Counted from the first letter of the stretch, positions 1 through 11,288 are shown. The stretch is DNA of 38,689 nucleotides from Rhodospirillales bacterium (GCA_022822205.1 JAJECC010000020.1:1-38689); one strand, 5' to 3'. Made by a program: numbers and translations. Notes: generated from the sequence alone by a model not told the origin.

Positions 1-152
1 AGCGAGACCACGAAAGTGATCAGCGACGTCCATAGCGCCACACCCTTGGCGTTGCGCGCCACCACATCCGGCTCACCCCGGATCAACAGGATAAACGCGA
101 CGCCCACCAGGGGCGCGAAGGTAACGACGGAGAGCCAGGGGAATCCGGTCAT
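1..152 (-). CDS. nuoM: NADH-quinone oxidoreductase subunit M, N-terminal fragment
   Basis: This is the first 50 codons of a gene that runs off the left edge of the window. The ATG lies 3 bp past the nuoL stop. The translation begins MTGFPWLSVVTFAPLVG and continues with a first hydrophobic helix and the stretch IRGEPDVVARNAKGVALW, which matches the usual NuoM N-terminus. NuoM is one of the three antiporter-like, proton-pumping membrane subunits of complex I. Its position after nuoL in an intact nuo order supports the call, but the rest of the protein cannot be checked here. Confidence 0.9.
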   Translation of the reverse strand, partial: MTGFPWLSVVTFAPLVGVAFILLIRGEPDVVARNAKGVALWTSLITFVVS

Positions 153-155
153 GCC

Positions 156-2114
156 CTACCCTCCCGTCACCAGGAACCAGCTCACCAGGGCGGCGACGCC
201 CAATAACATGGCGAACGCATAGTGATACAGAAAGCCGCTCTGGAGAGCGCCGGCCCGCCGCGCGAGGCTCAGCACCGTGGCCGCCACGCCGTCGGGGCCG
301 ACCCCGTCGATCAGCTGACCGTCGCCGGCCTTCCAGAAACCGCGGCCCAGCTTGAAGCAGGGCTTGACGAAAATCCGGTCGTAGAGCTCGTCGAAGTACC
401 ACTTGTTGAGCAGGAACCGATGGGTCCGCTGGAAACCGGAGGCCAAGGCATGCGGCAGGCCGGGGGCGAACATGTACATCAGGTAGGCCAGGGCGATCCC
501 CAGGATACCGACGACCAACGGCAGGAACTTGACCCATAGGGGTGAATGGTGCGCGTTTTCGAGCGCCCTGTGGCTTTCGAGCACGAAAATCGAGTTGCCC
601 CAGAACTCCACGGTCTTTTCGCCGACGAACCAATCGAAGCCGAGCCAGCCGGCGAAGACGGCGCCGATCGCCAATACCGCCAACGGGATCAGCATGACCT
701 TGGGCGATTCGTGGACGTGCGCCATGGTGACTTCGTCGGCCCTGGGCTCGCCATGGAAGGTCATCAGCAAGAGCCGCCACGAATAGAAGGCCGTCAGGAA
801 GGCCGCCAATATCCCGACCCAGAACGCGTACTGACCCACAACAGTATGCGCGCCCCACGCTGCCTCGAGGACGATATCCTTGGAGAAGAACCCGGCGAAC
901 GGCCATATGCCGGCGAGAGCCAAACTGCCGACCCACATCATCACGTAGGTAACCGGGATCAACTTGTAGAGCCCGCCCATTTTCCGCATGTCCTGTTCGT
1001 CCGACATGGCGTGGATCACCGAGCCGGAGCCGAGGAACAGCAACGCTTTGAAAAAGGCGTGGGTGATCAGGTGGAAAATGCCGGCCGAGTAGGCCGATAC
1101 GCCGAGCGCAAAGAACATGTAGCCGAGCTGACTGCAGGTGGAGTACGCGATCACCCGTTTTATGTCGTTCTGTACGCAGCCGATGGTCGCCGCGAATATG
1201 GCGGTCGTTCCGCCGACAACGGTGACGACGGTCAGGGCGACGTCGGAATATTCGAACAGCGGCGACAGACGGGCCACCATGAACACGCCGGCGGTCACCA
1301 TGGTCGCCGCATGGATCAATGCCGAGACCGGCGTCGGACCCTCCATGGCGTCCGGCAGCCAGGTGTGCAGACCGATCTGAGCCGACTTGCCCATGGCGCC
1401 GACGAACAGCAGCAGGCAAATGACGGTGAGTGCATGGAACTCGCCGGAGAAGACGTTGAGCGTCGCGTCCTTCTTCTGTTCGGCAAGCCCGAAGATGGTG
1501 TCGAAATTGATGGTGTCGAAGAGCATGAAGGTGGCGAAGATGCCGAGGGCGAATCCAAAATCGCCAACCCGGTTCACCACGAAGGCCTTGATGGCGGCGG
1601 CATTGGCCGACGGCCGGTCGTACCAGAACCCTATCAACAGATAGGACATCAAACCGACGCCCTCCCAGCCGAAGAACAGCTGGACGAGGTTGTTGGAAGT
1701 CACCAGCATCAGCATGAAGAAGCTGAACAGGCTGAGGTAGCTCTGGAAGCGCGGGATCGAGCCGTCGTGGGACATATAGCCGATCGAGTAAATGTGGATC
1801 ATCGACGACACCACGGTGACCATCAGCACCATCACCGCCGCCAGGGTGTCTGCGCGAAGTTCCCAGGAGAGTTCCAGCGACCCGGAGGCGATCCAGGTGA
1901 AAATCTCCACGTTGTCCGTATTGCCGCCGCCGGCGACCCCGATAAAGGTGATCAGTGCGGCGACGGCGGCCAACAGCATGCCGGCGACCGTTACCAACTG
2001 ACCGGCACGGTCGATCCGGTGCTTGCGGTCCTTGTCGCCGCCGTCAGGCACGAACGACAACAGACCGGCAACAATGCCGCCAAGAAGGGGAAGGAATACG
2101 GCTGCGAGATACAT
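156..2114 (-). CDS. nuoL: NADH-quinone oxidoreductase subunit L (proton-pumping membrane subunit)
   Basis: The protein has 652 residues, normal for NuoL, the distal antiporter-like subunit of complex I whose long lateral helix runs along the membrane arm. It is strongly hydrophobic throughout. It has the N-terminal MYLAAVFLPLLGGIVAGL helix, the region SMIHIYSIGYMSHD, the segment LFFGWEGVGLMSYLLIGFW, the central GLHTWLPDAMEGPTPVSAL signature of proton-translocating subunits, and THAFFKALLFLGSGSVIHA with its conserved His and Lys. The gene starts 6 bp after the nuoK stop and is followed 3 bp later by nuoM, so it belongs to one long nuo transcript. No truncation or frameshift is seen. Confidence 0.97.
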   Translation of the reverse strand: MYLAAVFLPLLGGIVAGLLSFVPDGGDKDRKHRIDRAGQLVTVAGMLLAAVAALITFIGVAGGGNTDNVEIFTWIASGSLELSWELRADTLAAVMVLMVTVVSSMIHIYSIGYMSHDGSIPRFQSYLSLFSFFMLMLVTSNNLVQLFFGWEGVGLMSYLLIGFWYDRPSANAAAIKAFVVNRVGDFGFALGIFATFMLFDTINFDTIFGLAEQKKDATLNVFSGEFHALTVICLLLFVGAMGKSAQIGLHTWLPDAMEGPTPVSALIHAATMVTAGVFMVARLSPLFEYSDVALTVVTVVGGTTAIFAATIGCVQNDIKRVIAYSTCSQLGYMFFALGVSAYSAGIFHLITHAFFKALLFLGSGSVIHAMSDEQDMRKMGGLYKLIPVTYVMMWVGSLALAGIWPFAGFFSKDIVLEAAWGAHTVVGQYAFWVGILAAFLTAFYSWRLLLMTFHGEPRADEVTMAHVHESPKVMLIPLAVLAIGAVFAGWLGFDWFVGEKTVEFWGNSIFVLESHRALENAHHSPLWVKFLPLVVGILGIALAYLMYMFAPGLPHALASGFQRTHRFLLNKWYFDELYDRIFVKPCFKLGRGFWKAGDGQLIDGVGPDGVAATVLSLARRAGALQSGFLYHYAFAMLLGVAALVSWFLVTGG

Positions 2115-2120
2115 GCCGGG

Positions 2121-2432
2121 CTAGCCCTTCATCATCCGGATGTCCTCGACCTCGATGGAGCCGCGGTTGCGGAAATAGACCACCAGGATCGCGAGGCCGA
2201 TTGCCGCTTCGGCCGCCGCGACCGTAAGGACAAAGAGGGCGAAGACCTGTCCTACCAGGTCACCCAGGTATGACGAGAACGCGACGAGATTGATGTTTAC
2301 CGCCAGCAGGATCAGCTCGATGGACATCAAAATGATGATCACGTTCTTCCGGTTGAGGAAGATGCCGAATATGCCCAGTGTGAACAGGATGGCCGCGAGG
2401 GTCAGATAGTGGGAAAGGCCGATCTCGAACAT
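2121..2432 (-). CDS. nuoK: NADH-quinone oxidoreductase subunit K
   Basis: This small membrane subunit of complex I has 103 residues, about the usual length. It has three hydrophobic helices and the conserved pattern [19 protein letters not shown], whose buried glutamate belongs to the proton path in the membrane arm. The second conserved acidic region, [12 protein letters not shown], is also present. Its ATG overlaps the nuoJ stop in an ATGA arrangement, which suggests translational coupling, and nuoL follows after 6 bp. Confidence 0.96.
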   Translation of the reverse strand: MFEIGLSHYLTLAAILFTLGIFGIFLNRKNVIIILMSIELILLAVNINLVAFSSYLGDLVGQVFALFVLTVAAAEAAIGLAILVVYFRNRGSIEVEDIRMMKG

Positions 2433-3040
2433 CAGATCCCTCCCCCCGACGGCATGTCGCGCATCTCAATCGAGTCTTCCCGCGCCACCTGCTCGCTGAT
2501 CTTCTGTTTGCGGACACCCGGACGCGACCGGTGGGTCAGCACAATGGCGCCGATCATTGCCACCAGCAGCACCATGCCGGCCGCCTGGAAGAAGTAGATG
2601 TAGTTGGTGTAGATGAGCTGGCCGAGTGCTTCGGTATTGTTGACGCTGTCGATGGCGGGGGTGGGAGCGGCCGCGCGCTCGGCGGCGCCCGGCGCGATAA
2701 TCCAGCCCCCCAGGATGACCGCGAGTTCCAACAGCAACACCAAACCGATCAACCCGCCGAGAGGCAGGTATTGCAAAAAGCCTTCACGCAACGCAGTAAA
2801 GTTGATGTCCAGCATCATCACCACGAACATGAACAGCACCGCCACCGCGCCCACATAGACAACCACCAGGATCATCGCCAGGAACTCGGCGCCCAGCAGC
2901 ACGAACAGGCCGGCCGAGTTGAAGAAGGCGAGGATCAGGAACAGCACCGAATGCACCGGGTTCCTGGCCGAGATGACCATGACCGCGGACGCGACCGCGA
3001 CGATCGAGAACAGATAGAAGGCGAGGCTTTGGATGATCAC
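2432..3040 (-). CDS. nuoJ: NADH-quinone oxidoreductase subunit J
   Basis: The product has 202 residues and about five membrane helices, typical of NuoJ in the complex I membrane arm. The N-terminal half carries the diagnostic [20 protein letters not shown] and the helix [21 protein letters not shown], whose pi-bulge region is central to coupling. The C-terminal tail ([20 protein letters not shown]) is hydrophilic and basic, as in alphaproteobacterial homologues. It starts 12 bp after nuoI and its stop overlaps the nuoK start. Confidence 0.96.
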   Translation of the reverse strand: MIIQSLAFYLFSIVAVASAVMVISARNPVHSVLFLILAFFNSAGLFVLLGAEFLAMILVVVYVGAVAVLFMFVVMMLDINFTALREGFLQYLPLGGLIGLVLLLELAVILGGWIIAPGAAERAAAPTPAIDSVNNTEALGQLIYTNYIYFFQAAGMVLLVAMIGAIVLTHRSRPGVRKQKISEQVAREDSIEMRDMPSGGGI

Positions 3041-3052
3041 GTCCGGCTCGCC

Positions 3053-3541
3053 TTATCTGTAGGGGGCGTCGGCTTCAAGACGGGCGGCAAGCTCCGTCTC
3101 CCACCGATCCCCGTTGGCGAGAAGCTTGTCCTTGTCGTAAAGCAGCTCCTCGCGGGTTTCCGCGGCAAATTCGAAATTGGGGCCTTCGACGATGGCATCC
3201 ACCGGACAGGCTTCCTCGCAGAAGCCGCAATAGATGCACTTGACCATGTCGATGTCGTAGCGGGTCGTCCGGCGGCTGCCGTCGTCCCGCGGCTCCGCCT
3301 CGATGGTGATCGCCTGGGCCGGGCAAATCGCTTCGCACAGCTTGCAGGCGATGCAGCGCTCTTCGCCGTTCGGATAGCGGCGCAGCGCATGTTCGCCCCG
3401 GAAGCGCGGGCTCAGGGGGCCCTTTTCGTACGGATAGTTGAGGGTCACCTTGGGCTTGAAGAAATACTTCAAGGTCAGCGCCATGCCGGAAACCAGCTCG
3501 GCCCAGAAGATGGTGCGGGCGCTGCGGTCAAGAAATCCCAT
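3053..3541 (-). CDS. nuoI: NADH-quinone oxidoreductase subunit I (two 4Fe-4S clusters)
   Basis: The product has 162 residues. NuoI carries clusters N6a and N6b, which pass electrons from the peripheral arm toward the NuoB cluster. Two CxxCxxCxxxCP motifs are visible: C63, C66, C69, C73 and C102, C105, C108, C112. I chose the ATG at 3541, which gives [16 protein letters not shown]. The reading frame continues upstream without a stop into sequence antisense in frame to nuoH, but that extension is not homologous to anything and overlaps nuoH. The gene lies 14 bp after nuoH and 12 bp before nuoJ. Ferredoxin-type clusters and neighbours make this call secure. Confidence 0.97.
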   Translation of the reverse strand: MGFLDRSARTIFWAELVSGMALTLKYFFKPKVTLNYPYEKGPLSPRFRGEHALRRYPNGEERCIACKLCEAICPAQAITIEAEPRDDGSRRTTRYDIDMVKCIYCGFCEEACPVDAIVEGPNFEFAAETREELLYDKDKLLANGDRWETELAARLEADAPYR

Positions 3542-3555
3542 TTTCCGTCTCCTCC

Positions 3556-4572
3556 CTACTTCACCAGCGACTGAATATCGAAGGCGAGAACCACACCGCC
3601 GACAATCACCACGGCAGCCAGGGAAATGGGCAGGAACACCTTCCAGCCCAAGCGCATCAGTTGGTCGTACCGGTACCTCGGGAACGTCGCCCGGACCCAG
3701 AGGAAAATGAACAGGCAAAACGCGATCTTCGCCGCAAACCAGATTGGTCCCGGGATCCAGGTGAACGGCGCCACGTTGAACGGCGGCAGCCAGCCCCCAA
3801 GGAACAGGATCGTGGTCATCGCCGACATCAGGATCATGTTGGCGTATTCGCCGAGGAAGAAGAGCGCGAACGCCATGGACGAATATTCGACGTTGTAGCC
3901 GGATACCAGCTCCGCCTCCGCCTCCGGCAAATCGAACGGATGCCGGTTGGTTTCGGCCAGGGTCGAGACGAAGAAAATCACCGCCATCGGGAACAGTGGG
4001 ATCACGAACCATATGTGACGCTGGGCGTTGACGATGTCCGAGAGGTTCAGCGAACCCACGACCAGGAGCACGCTGATGATGATGAAACCCATGGAGACTT
4101 CGTAGGACACCATCTGCGCCGCCGAGCGGAGTCCGCCGAGGAACGCGTATTTGGAGTTGCTCGCCCACCCGGCCATCAGGATGCCGTAGACGCCGAGGGA
4201 CGAAATGGCGAACAGGTAGAGGATGCCTACGTTGATGTCGGCAATCACCAGGCCGTCGCCAACCGGTATCACCGCCCACGCAATCAGCGCGAGAGTGAAT
4301 GTCAGCACCGGCGCGATGATGAAGACGCCCCGGTTGGCGCCGGTCGGAATGACCGTCTCCTTGAAGAACAGCTTCATCCCGTCGGCGATGGGCTGCAATA
4401 ATCCGTAGGGGCCCACCACATTGGGACCGCGGCGCAGGTGAATGGCCGCGATCACTTTGCGTTCGGCATAGACGAGATAGGCGACGCAGAGAAGCAGCGG
4501 GATGATGATCGCCACCACTTGCAGACCGATCCAGATGGCCGGCCAGGCGTACCCTGTCCAGAACTCAGCCAT
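3556..4572 (-). CDS. nuoH: NADH-quinone oxidoreductase subunit H (quinone-site membrane subunit)
   Basis: The protein has 338 residues with about eight membrane helices. NuoH joins the peripheral and membrane arms and forms part of the ubiquinone chamber. Diagnostic segments are [30 protein letters not shown] near residues 31-60 (given here as two adjoining motifs, AERKV and RRGPN), [19 protein letters not shown], and [18 protein letters not shown], whose acidic residues face the quinone channel. The start overlaps the end of nuoG by 8 bp and nuoI follows after 14 bp. Confidence 0.97.
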   Translation of the reverse strand: MAEFWTGYAWPAIWIGLQVVAIIIPLLLCVAYLVYAERKVIAAIHLRRGPNVVGPYGLLQPIADGMKLFFKETVIPTGANRGVFIIAPVLTFTLALIAWAVIPVGDGLVIADINVGILYLFAISSLGVYGILMAGWASNSKYAFLGGLRSAAQMVSYEVSMGFIIISVLLVVGSLNLSDIVNAQRHIWFVIPLFPMAVIFFVSTLAETNRHPFDLPEAEAELVSGYNVEYSSMAFALFFLGEYANMILMSAMTTILFLGGWLPPFNVAPFTWIPGPIWFAAKIAFCLFIFLWVRATFPRYRYDQLMRLGWKVFLPISLAAVVIVGGVVLAFDIQSLVK

Positions 4573-6631
4573 CGGTACCGGTCTTCTCCGGATTGCCGCC
4601 GCGGGCCGCGGCCGTGCACTCGGCCATGGTTTCGGATGCCCGGCTGATCACATCCGTCAGATAGAAATCGGTGACCGGGTTCCTGAGCGGCGCGCTCTCG
4701 ATGTCGCCCTCGATCCCGAACGCCTCCCATTCCGCCGGCGTCACCTCGCCGATATCGGCGAAAACGGGGTGAATTTCGGCGAGACGCGTACGGACCTGCT
4801 CCAGGGAGTCGTAGGGCAGCTTCTTCCCCGCGGACTCCGAGAGAGCCCGGATGATCGCCCAGTCTTCCTTGGCATCGCCGGGCGGGAAAATCGCCCGCTT
4901 GGTTTGCTGGGCGCGGCCCTCGACATTGACGTAGGTCGCCTCTTTTTCGGTGTAGGCGGCGCCCGGCAAAATGGCGTCCGCCCGGTGCGCGCCGGCATCG
5001 CCGTGATGACCTTGGTAAATGACAAACGCATTTCCGAGCGCGGTTGTATCGATTTCATCGGCGCCAAGCAGATATACGACCTCGACGTCTCCGCTCGCCG
5101 CGCCGGCGATGATTTGGTTGGTCCGCCGGCCGCCGTCACCGGGGCGGAAGCCGATGTCCAAGCCCGCGATCCGGGACGCGGCGCGCTGCAATACGTTGAA
5201 CCCGTTCCAATCGCCGGACACCGCACCCACCGCTTCGCCAAGCTTGCGTGACTGGGCGAGGATTGCGGGGCCGTCGGGCCGCGCCAACGCGCCGGTACCG
5301 ACGATAATCATGGGCCGCTCGGCGTCCTTCATCACGTCGGCGAACTGGATGGAGCCGTCGATCAGTGCCTGCAGGGTATCGGGACCCGCGCCGAGGTGCT
5401 CGGCCCTGTAGGTCAGATCGGCGTTTTCGCCGATCAGGCCAACGGGAAACCCGCCCATCAGATAGCGCTTGCGAATTCGCGCGTTGAGGACCGGCGCTTC
5501 CAGCCGCGGGTTGGAGCCGACGATCAGCAGCGCGTCCGCATCCTCTATGCCGTCGATGGTCGAGTTGAACAGATAGGCGGCGCGGGGGCCTTCCCCGATC
5601 CGGGTGCCGTCCTGCCGGCAATCGATGTTGGGCGAGGCGAGCGAGTCCATCAACTCCTTGAGGGTCAGCATCGCCTCCGCATCGGCGAGATCGCCGGCGA
5701 TCGCCGCAATCTTGTCACCGGAAGTACCGGCAAGCATTTGGCCGACGACCGACAGGACTTCCGGCCAATCGACGGGTTGGAGTTTGCCGTCCTTGCGGAG
5801 ATAGGGTTTGTCCAGGCGCTGTCGGCGGAGGCCATCGCAAGCAAAGCGCGTCTTGTCGGAAATCCATTCCTCGTTCACGCCGTCGTTGTTGCGGGGCAGG
5901 ATCCGCATCACCTCCGGGCCGCGGGTATCGACCCGGATATTGCTGCCGACCGCATCCAGAACGTCGATGCTCTCGGTCTTCTTCAACTCCCATGACCGGG
6001 CGGTGAAAGCGTAGGGTTTGGAGGTCAGCGCACCGACCGGACACAGGTCGATCATATTACCCGACAGCTCGGACGACAGCGCCTTCTCGACGTAGGTGCC
6101 GACCTCCATGTTTTCCCCGCGCCCCGTGGCGCCGAGTTCCGGCACACCGGCAACTTCGGTCGCGAACCGGATACAGCGGGTGCAGTGGATGCACCGGGTC
6201 ATGATGGTCTTGATTAGCGGCCCAAGGTCTTTGTCCTCGACGGCGCGTTTGTTCTCCAGAAAGCGCGATCCGTCGTTGCCGTAGGCCATGGCCTGGTCCT
6301 GGAGATCGCACTCGCCGCCCTGATCACAGATCGGGCAGTCCAGCGGATGGTTGATCAGCAGGAATTCCATCACGCCCTGACGCGCTTTCCGGACCATGTC
6401 GCTATCGGTTTTGACTTCCATCCCGTCGGCCACCGGCAACGCGCAGGACGCGGCCGGCTTCGGCGGTCCGGGAGAAACCTCCACCAGGCACATACGGCAA
6501 TTCCCCGCCACCGATAGCCGCTCGTGATAGCAGAAGCGCGGAATCTCCTTGCCGGCGATCTCGCAAGCCTGAAGCACCGTCAGGCCGGCTTCGGCCTCGA
6601 TCTCTTCGCCGTCGATGGTCAGTGTCGGCAT
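4565..6631 (-). CDS. nuoG: NADH-quinone oxidoreductase subunit G (iron-sulfur, molybdopterin-fold subunit)
   Basis: The protein has 688 residues, the shorter alphaproteobacterial/mitochondrial type rather than the roughly 900-residue enterobacterial form. The N-terminal ferredoxin domain shows 2Fe-2S ligands C34, C45, C48, C63. Then come the His-ligated cluster H95, C99, C102, C108 and the 4Fe-4S set C147, C150, C153, C197. The remaining two thirds is the molybdopterin-oxidoreductase fold, which in complex I holds no Mo cofactor. NuoG carries electrons from NuoE/F toward NuoI. It starts 3 bp after nuoF and its end overlaps nuoH by 8 bp. Confidence 0.97.
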   Translation of the reverse strand: MPTLTIDGEEIEAEAGLTVLQACEIAGKEIPRFCYHERLSVAGNCRMCLVEVSPGPPKPAASCALPVADGMEVKTDSDMVRKARQGVMEFLLINHPLDCPICDQGGECDLQDQAMAYGNDGSRFLENKRAVEDKDLGPLIKTIMTRCIHCTRCIRFATEVAGVPELGATGRGENMEVGTYVEKALSSELSGNMIDLCPVGALTSKPYAFTARSWELKKTESIDVLDAVGSNIRVDTRGPEVMRILPRNNDGVNEEWISDKTRFACDGLRRQRLDKPYLRKDGKLQPVDWPEVLSVVGQMLAGTSGDKIAAIAGDLADAEAMLTLKELMDSLASPNIDCRQDGTRIGEGPRAAYLFNSTIDGIEDADALLIVGSNPRLEAPVLNARIRKRYLMGGFPVGLIGENADLTYRAEHLGAGPDTLQALIDGSIQFADVMKDAERPMIIVGTGALARPDGPAILAQSRKLGEAVGAVSGDWNGFNVLQRAASRIAGLDIGFRPGDGGRRTNQIIAGAASGDVEVVYLLGADEIDTTALGNAFVIYQGHHGDAGAHRADAILPGAAYTEKEATYVNVEGRAQQTKRAIFPPGDAKEDWAIIRALSESAGKKLPYDSLEQVRTRLAEIHPVFADIGEVTPAEWEAFGIEGDIESAPLRNPVTDFYLTDVISRASETMAECTAAARGGNPEKTGTDG

Positions 6632-6634
6632 GCC

Positions 6635-7921
6635 CTACTCCGCCGCCTGCGCGGCACGGCCGCGCTTCCGAATACGGTCTTCGATCTCGTCCCGGAAATG
6701 GCGGATCAGACCCTGGATCGGCCACGCCGCCGCGTCTCCGAGTGCGCAGATGGTGTGCCCTTCGACCTGCCGCGTCACTTCCTCGAGGATATCGATCTCC
6801 TCGAGGGAAGCCTCGCCGGTCACCATCCGGTTCATCACCCGCATCATCCAGCCCGTGCCTTCCCGGCAGGGTGTGCATTGGCCGCAGCTCTCATGCTTGT
6901 AGAAGGCCGAGAGACGCGCGATGGCCTGGATGATGTCCGTGGATCTGTCCATCACCATCACGGCCGCGGTCCCAAGACCGGACTGGACCTCGCGAAGCGC
7001 ATCGAAATCCATCAGCACGTTGTCGCAGATGGACTTGGGGATGACCGGGACCGATGCGCCACCCGGAATGACGGCCAACAAATTGTCCCATCCGCCGCGC
7101 ACGCCGCCGGCGTGTTTTTCGATCAGCGTCTTCAGCGGGATGCTCATTTCCTCCTCGACGGTGCACGGGTGCTCCACGTGCCCGGAGATATTGAAGAGCT
7201 TGGTGCCGGTATTGTTTTGGCGTCCAAATCCGGCAAACCAATCCGCGCCGCGGCGGAGAATCTCCGGCGCCACCGCGATGGACTCGACATTGTTTACCGT
7301 CGTCGGGCAGCCATATACGCCGGCATTGGCGGGAAACGGCGGCTTCAACCGGGGCTGGCCCTTTTTGCCTTCGAGGCTTTCGATAAGCGCGGTTTCCTCT
7401 CCGCAGATGTAGGCGCCCGCTCCCCGGTGGACATAGACGTCCATCTTCCACCCCGAGCCGCAGGCGTCATCGCCCAACAGGCCGGCGTCATAGGCCTCAT
7501 CGACAGCCTGCTGCAGGGCTTCGGTCTCCCGGTAGAACTCGCCACGGACATAGATGTAAGCGGCGTGTGCGCCCATCGCAAAGCCGGCGAGCAAGCACCC
7601 CTCGATCAGCTTGTGCGGATCATGGCGCATGATTTCCCGGTCCTTGCAGGTGCCGGGCTCGCCTTCGTCCGCGTTGACCACGAGGTAGTGGGGCCGCCCG
7701 TCACTTTCCTTGGGCATGAATGACCATTTGAGGCCCGTACCGAACCCGGCGCCGCCACGGCCACGAAGACCCGAACTCTTGATCTCTTCGACGATCCATT
7801 CACGGCCCTTGGCGAGGATATCCCTGGTGCCGTCCCAATCGCCCCGGGAGCGGGCGCCGCCGAGGAACGGGTCGTTGAACCCGTAAATATTGGTGAAGAT
7901 GCGATCCCGATCCTGCAGCAT
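6635..7921 (-). CDS. nuoF: NADH-quinone oxidoreductase subunit F (NADH and FMN binding)
   Basis: The product has 428 residues from the ATG at 7921. NuoF oxidises NADH with FMN at the tip of complex I. The NADH-binding glycine-rich loop [13 protein letters not shown] lies at 51-63, the FMN region [19 protein letters not shown] at 167-185, and the N3 cluster ligands at C346, C349, C352 and C392. The open frame continues 19 codons upstream inside nuoE, but I prefer the ATG at 7921. It overlaps the nuoE TGA as ATGA and gives the usual [15 protein letters not shown]-terminus. Confidence 0.97.
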   Translation of the reverse strand: MLQDRDRIFTNIYGFNDPFLGGARSRGDWDGTRDILAKGREWIVEEIKSSGLRGRGGAGFGTGLKWSFMPKESDGRPHYLVVNADEGEPGTCKDREIMRHDPHKLIEGCLLAGFAMGAHAAYIYVRGEFYRETEALQQAVDEAYDAGLLGDDACGSGWKMDVYVHRGAGAYICGEETALIESLEGKKGQPRLKPPFPANAGVYGCPTTVNNVESIAVAPEILRRGADWFAGFGRQNNTGTKLFNISGHVEHPCTVEEEMSIPLKTLIEKHAGGVRGGWDNLLAVIPGGASVPVIPKSICDNVLMDFDALREVQSGLGTAAVMVMDRSTDIIQAIARLSAFYKHESCGQCTPCREGTGWMMRVMNRMVTGEASLEEIDILEEVTRQVEGHTICALGDAAAWPIQGLIRHFRDEIEDRIRKRGRAAQAAE

Positions 7922-8544
7922 CAGTCGCTGGCCCCCTTGTCTCCGGTGAGAGAGGTCAGCCCCCCGATCGGCTCGCAACTGCGGCGGCCGATCTGCGAAC
8001 CGGTCTTGGGCGTCCCGCCCGATTTCAGCTCGGTCAGAATGGTCTCCGTGCTGGAAGCGTCGAGGTCTTCGTAATAGTCATCGTTGATCTGAACCATGGG
8101 CGCATTGACGCAGGCACCCAGGCACTCGACCTCGGTCAGAGTGAATTTGCCGTCTTCGGTGGTCTCGCCCATGCCGATCCCCAGTGCCCGCTCGCAGGCT
8201 TCGACGACCCGGCTCGATCCCCGGAGCCAGCACGGCAGGTTGGTACAAACCTGCACGTGGTTCTCACCAACCGGCGACAGGTTGTACATGGTGTAGAAGG
8301 TCGCCACCTCGTAGACCCGGATGGGGGCCATATCGAGCATCTCGGCGACATAAGTCATCGCCGCCTGGGGCAGCCAACCGTCATGTTGGCGTTGCGCAAG
8401 GTCCAGCAGCGGCATGACCGCGCTCGCCTGACGTCCTTCGGGATACTTGGCGATGATGGCCTCGGCGGCTTCCAGCACCTCGGGATTGAACGAGAAGCCC
8501 TCGGGTTGAGGAATATCGGGCGGGGTGCCGCGTGGCGCGCTCAT
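7921..8544 (-). CDS. nuoE: NADH-quinone oxidoreductase subunit E (2Fe-2S)
   Basis: The product has 207 residues. NuoE is the thioredoxin-fold partner of NuoF and holds the off-path N1a 2Fe-2S cluster. Ligands are C100 and C105 ([11 protein letters not shown]) and C141 and C145 ([10 protein letters not shown]). The start at 8544 gives [20 protein letters not shown] and overlaps the nuoD stop by 4 bp (ATGA). An upstream in-frame extension of 42 residues lies wholly within nuoD and has no family resemblance. The last 35 residues or so are a poorly conserved tail. Confidence 0.96.
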   Translation of the reverse strand: MSAPRGTPPDIPQPEGFSFNPEVLEAAEAIIAKYPEGRQASAVMPLLDLAQRQHDGWLPQAAMTYVAEMLDMAPIRVYEVATFYTMYNLSPVGENHVQVCTNLPCWLRGSSRVVEACERALGIGMGETTEDGKFTLTEVECLGACVNAPMVQINDDYYEDLDASSTETILTELKSGGTPKTGSQIGRRSCEPIGGLTSLTGDKGASD

Positions 8545-9719
8545 CGATCGATCTCCCCGAATACGATATCCAGCGACCCTATATTCGCCACCACATCGGC
8601 CAGCATGTGTCCCTTGCTCATCACGTCCATGGCCTGAAGGTGGGCAAATCCCGGCGCCCTGATCTTGCATCGGTAGGGTCGGTTGGTGCCGTCCGAAACC
8701 AAATAGACCGCAAACTCACCCTTTGGGGCTTCGACGGCGGCGTATGTTTCGCCTTCCGGCACGCGGTAGCCCTCCGTGTAGAGCTTGAAATGATGGATCA
8801 GCGCCTCCATGGAGCGCTTCATTTCCTCGCGGGGCGGCGGGGCGAATTTGCCGTCGGCCGCCTTTACGGGCCCCGCCGGCATCTGCTCGATGCATTGCTT
8901 CATGATTTTGACCGATTCCCGCATCTCGTACATGCGGACCAGATACCGGTCATAGCAGTCACCGTGCTTGCCGACGGGAATTTCAAAATCCAGCTCATCG
9001 TAAACGTCATACGGCTGTGCCCGGCGGAGATCCCACGGTACGCCCGACGCCCGGAGATTGGGTCCGGTGAAGCCCCAGTCGAAACACTGCTCCGCCGTCA
9101 TCACGCCGATGTCGACCGTCCGCTGTTTGAAAATTCGGTTTTCCGTCAGCAGCGATTCCAGGTCGTCGATCATCGCCGGGTAGGTTTCGCACCAGGCGGC
9201 GATATCGTCCACCAGGCTATCCGGAATGTCGGCGGCAACGCCGCCGGGGCGGAAATACGCCATATGGAGCCGCGCGCCGCTCGCGCGCTCGCAGTACTCC
9301 ATCAGCTTTTCCCGTTCCTCGAACGCCCACAGCATGGGCGTCATCGCGCCCACATCCATCGCGTAAGCGGTAATATTGAGGATGTGGTTGAGGATGCGGC
9401 CGATCTCGGCATAGAGCACCCGAACATATTGTCCCCGCGGCGGGACCTCGATACCGGCCAGCTTTTCCACGGCGAGCGCAAAGGCATGCTCCTGGTTCTG
9501 GGGCGCGACGTAGTCGAGGCGGTCGAAGTACGGCACCGCCTGAAGATAGCTCTTGTACTCGATCAGCTTCTCCGTCCCCCGATGGAGGAGACCGATGTGG
9601 GGATCGGCCCGGTCGATGATCTCACCGTCCATTTCGAGCACCAGCCGCAGCACGCCGTGGGCCGCGGGATGCTGTGGTCCAAAATTCATGGTGAGGTTCT
9701 TGATATTCGTATCCGGCAT
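8541..9719 (-). CDS. nuoD: NADH-quinone oxidoreductase subunit D (49 kDa, quinone-site)
   Basis: The protein has 392 residues and descends from the large subunit of NiFe hydrogenases, without the metal site. It forms the ubiquinone pocket together with NuoB and NuoH. The N-terminal motif [15 protein letters not shown] (residues 13-27) carries the His residues near the quinone headgroup. Further typical blocks are [33 protein letters not shown] and the C-terminal DIVFGEIDR. The start overlaps the nuoC stop by 1 bp, and the end overlaps nuoE by 4 bp. It is a separate gene, not a nuoCD fusion. Confidence 0.97.
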   Translation of the reverse strand: MPDTNIKNLTMNFGPQHPAAHGVLRLVLEMDGEIIDRADPHIGLLHRGTEKLIEYKSYLQAVPYFDRLDYVAPQNQEHAFALAVEKLAGIEVPPRGQYVRVLYAEIGRILNHILNITAYAMDVGAMTPMLWAFEEREKLMEYCERASGARLHMAYFRPGGVAADIPDSLVDDIAAWCETYPAMIDDLESLLTENRIFKQRTVDIGVMTAEQCFDWGFTGPNLRASGVPWDLRRAQPYDVYDELDFEIPVGKHGDCYDRYLVRMYEMRESVKIMKQCIEQMPAGPVKAADGKFAPPPREEMKRSMEALIHHFKLYTEGYRVPEGETYAAVEAPKGEFAVYLVSDGTNRPYRCKIRAPGFAHLQAMDVMSKGHMLADVVANIGSLDIVFGEIDR

Positions 9720-10360
9720 CAGCCTTCCTCACCCGCCTCTTCCGTCTCCTCGTCGACGGCCGCTTTCTCGTCACCGGGCAGTTGTTGCTGTATGCCTTCC
9801 CAGGGGCTCAGGAAATCGAAGTTGCGGAACTCCTGGGTCAAATTGACCGGTTCATAGACGACCCGCTTTTGGGCGTCGTCGTAACGGACCTCGACGTAGC
9901 CGGTGAGCGGGAAGTCCTTACGGAGCGGGTGCCCCTCGAAACCATAGTCAGTCAAAATGCGGCGCAAGTCGGGATGCTCGGCAAAGAAGATGCCGTAAAG
10001 ATCCCACGCCTCCCGCTCCCACCAGTTGGCGGCATTGAAGACCGGCGTTACGGACGGTACCGGTGTGTCTTCGTCCGTGGTCACCTTGACCCGGATGCGT
10101 GCATTCTGGTTCAGGCTCAACAAATGATAGACGACGTCGAATCGCTCCGTCCGCTCGGGATAATCGACCCCGCAGACGTCCAGCAAAATTTTGAACTGAC
10201 AGAGAACGTCATCCCTCAGGAAGGTAAGCACCCGGACGATGTCATCGCGGTTCGCGTGGACGGTGAGTTCGCCGCCCGCAACCTCACTGGACGTGATCGC
10301 GCCCTCCAGAGCGCCAGAGACATATTCACCGATGTCTTGAACGGGTTGGGGATCCGCCAT
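9719..10360 (-). CDS. nuoC: NADH-quinone oxidoreductase subunit C (30 kDa)
   Basis: The product has 213 residues. NuoC is a structural subunit of the peripheral arm that packs against NuoD. The family signature is present as [43 protein letters not shown], seen here around residues 109-151; key residues are the WWEREAWD and HPLRKDFP motifs. The C-terminus is a short acidic tail rich in Glu. It lies 32 bp after nuoB and overlaps nuoD by 1 bp. Confidence 0.96.
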   Translation of the reverse strand: MADPQPVQDIGEYVSGALEGAITSSEVAGGELTVHANRDDIVRVLTFLRDDVLCQFKILLDVCGVDYPERTERFDVVYHLLSLNQNARIRVKVTTDEDTPVPSVTPVFNAANWWEREAWDLYGIFFAEHPDLRRILTDYGFEGHPLRKDFPLTGYVEVRYDDAQKRVVYEPVNLTQEFRNFDFLSPWEGIQQQLPGDEKAAVDEETEEAGEEG

Positions 10361-10392
10361 GCGGGCTTGAACTCTTGTTGTGATCCGTCCGG

Positions 10393-10932
10393 CTAGCGCA
10401 TCAGCGTGCCGGTCCGGCGAATCTTTCTCTGGAGTTGAAGAATACCGTAGACCAGGGCCTCGGCCGTGGGCGGACAGCCGGGGACGTAAACATCCACTGG
10501 TACGACCCGGTCGCAGCCGCGCACCACCGAATAGGAATAGTGGTAGTACCCGCCCCCGTTGGCGCAGGAACCCATGGAGATCACGTAACGGGGTTCGGCC
10601 ATTTGGTCGTATACCTTGCGGAACGCGGGCGCCATCTTGTTGGTCAGCGTTCCGGCGACGATGATCACGTCGGATTGCCGGGGACTTGGACGCGGCACCA
10701 CGCCAAACCGGTCAAGATCATACCGGCTGACATAGGCGTGCATCATCTCGACGGCGCAGCAGGCCAGCCCGAAGGTCATCGGCCACAGTGAGCCGGTTCG
10801 CGCCCAGTTAACCAACTTGTCGAGATTGGCGACCACGAATCCCTTATCGACCAGGGACTCCGTCACATTGCGCAGAATCACATCCTGCTCAGCGCCGGGC
10901 CGAATTGGAGACGGGGTTGTGTCTACTCCCAT
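10393..10932 (-). CDS. nuoB: NADH-quinone oxidoreductase subunit B (N2 cluster)
   Basis: The product has 179 residues from the ATG at 10932. NuoB holds cluster N2, which reduces ubiquinone. The ligands are the adjacent pair C58-C59 ([10 protein letters not shown]) plus C123 (GSCANGGG) and C153 (VPGCPP). An ATG at 10953 would add seven residues. I favour 10932 because an AAGGGAG ribosome-binding sequence sits about 8 bases before it. This start overlaps the end of nuoA by 10 bp. The frame and cluster residues are intact. Confidence 0.96.
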   Translation of the reverse strand: MGVDTTPSPIRPGAEQDVILRNVTESLVDKGFVVANLDKLVNWARTGSLWPMTFGLACCAVEMMHAYVSRYDLDRFGVVPRPSPRQSDVIIVAGTLTNKMAPAFRKVYDQMAEPRYVISMGSCANGGGYYHYSYSVVRGCDRVVPVDVYVPGCPPTAEALVYGILQLQRKIRRTGTLMR

Positions 10933-11288
10933 TCGAGAGCTCCCTTTCTCCATTCATAGACGAATCCGACGGTCAATATTCCCAGGAACACAACCATCGA
11001 CCAGAAACCGAAAACGCCGATTTCGCCCAACGATACCGCCCACGGGAACAGGAATGCGACCTCGAGGTCGAAGATGATGAATAGAATGGCGACCAAATAG
11101 AATCGGACATCAAACCTCGTCCGCGCATCTTCGAAAGCCTCGAAACCGCATTCATAGGCCGAGAGCTTTTCCGGATCCGGCCGCTGGGGCGCAATAATCA
11201 GCGAGGCGACGATGATGGCCGCCGCCAGACCGCCCGCGATGCCGAGGAATATGAGGATAGGAAGATACTCGAGGAGCAATTCGTTCAT
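10923..11288 (-). CDS. nuoA: NADH-quinone oxidoreductase subunit A
   Basis: The product has 121 residues and three membrane helices. NuoA is the first gene of the nuo operon, and its long loop between helices 1 and 2 contacts the quinone site. Diagnostic blocks are [20 protein letters not shown] (with the conserved Cys) and [24 protein letters not shown]. The start ATG at 11288 is the first good codon after tRNA-Asp. No terminator is obvious between the tRNA and nuoA, so transcription from the tRNA promoter may contribute. Confidence 0.96.
   Translation of the reverse strand: MNELLLEYLPILIFLGIAGGLAAAIIVASLIIAPQRPDPEKLSAYECGFEAFEDARTRFDVRFYLVAILFIIFDLEVAFLFPWAVSLGEIGVFGFWSMVVFLGILTVGFVYEWRKGALEWE

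Noticed and set aside
546..2273. 575-codon open frame opposite nuoL and nuoK
   Set aside because: It spans two genuine nuo genes in antisense and is rich in His, Gln and Arg, which is typical of reverse-strand artefacts of membrane-protein genes.
3053..4279. A longer reading of nuoI (408 residues) starting within nuoH
   Set aside because: Only the last 162 residues are NuoI; the preceding part is out-of-frame nuoH sequence with no family similarity and no need for a start there.
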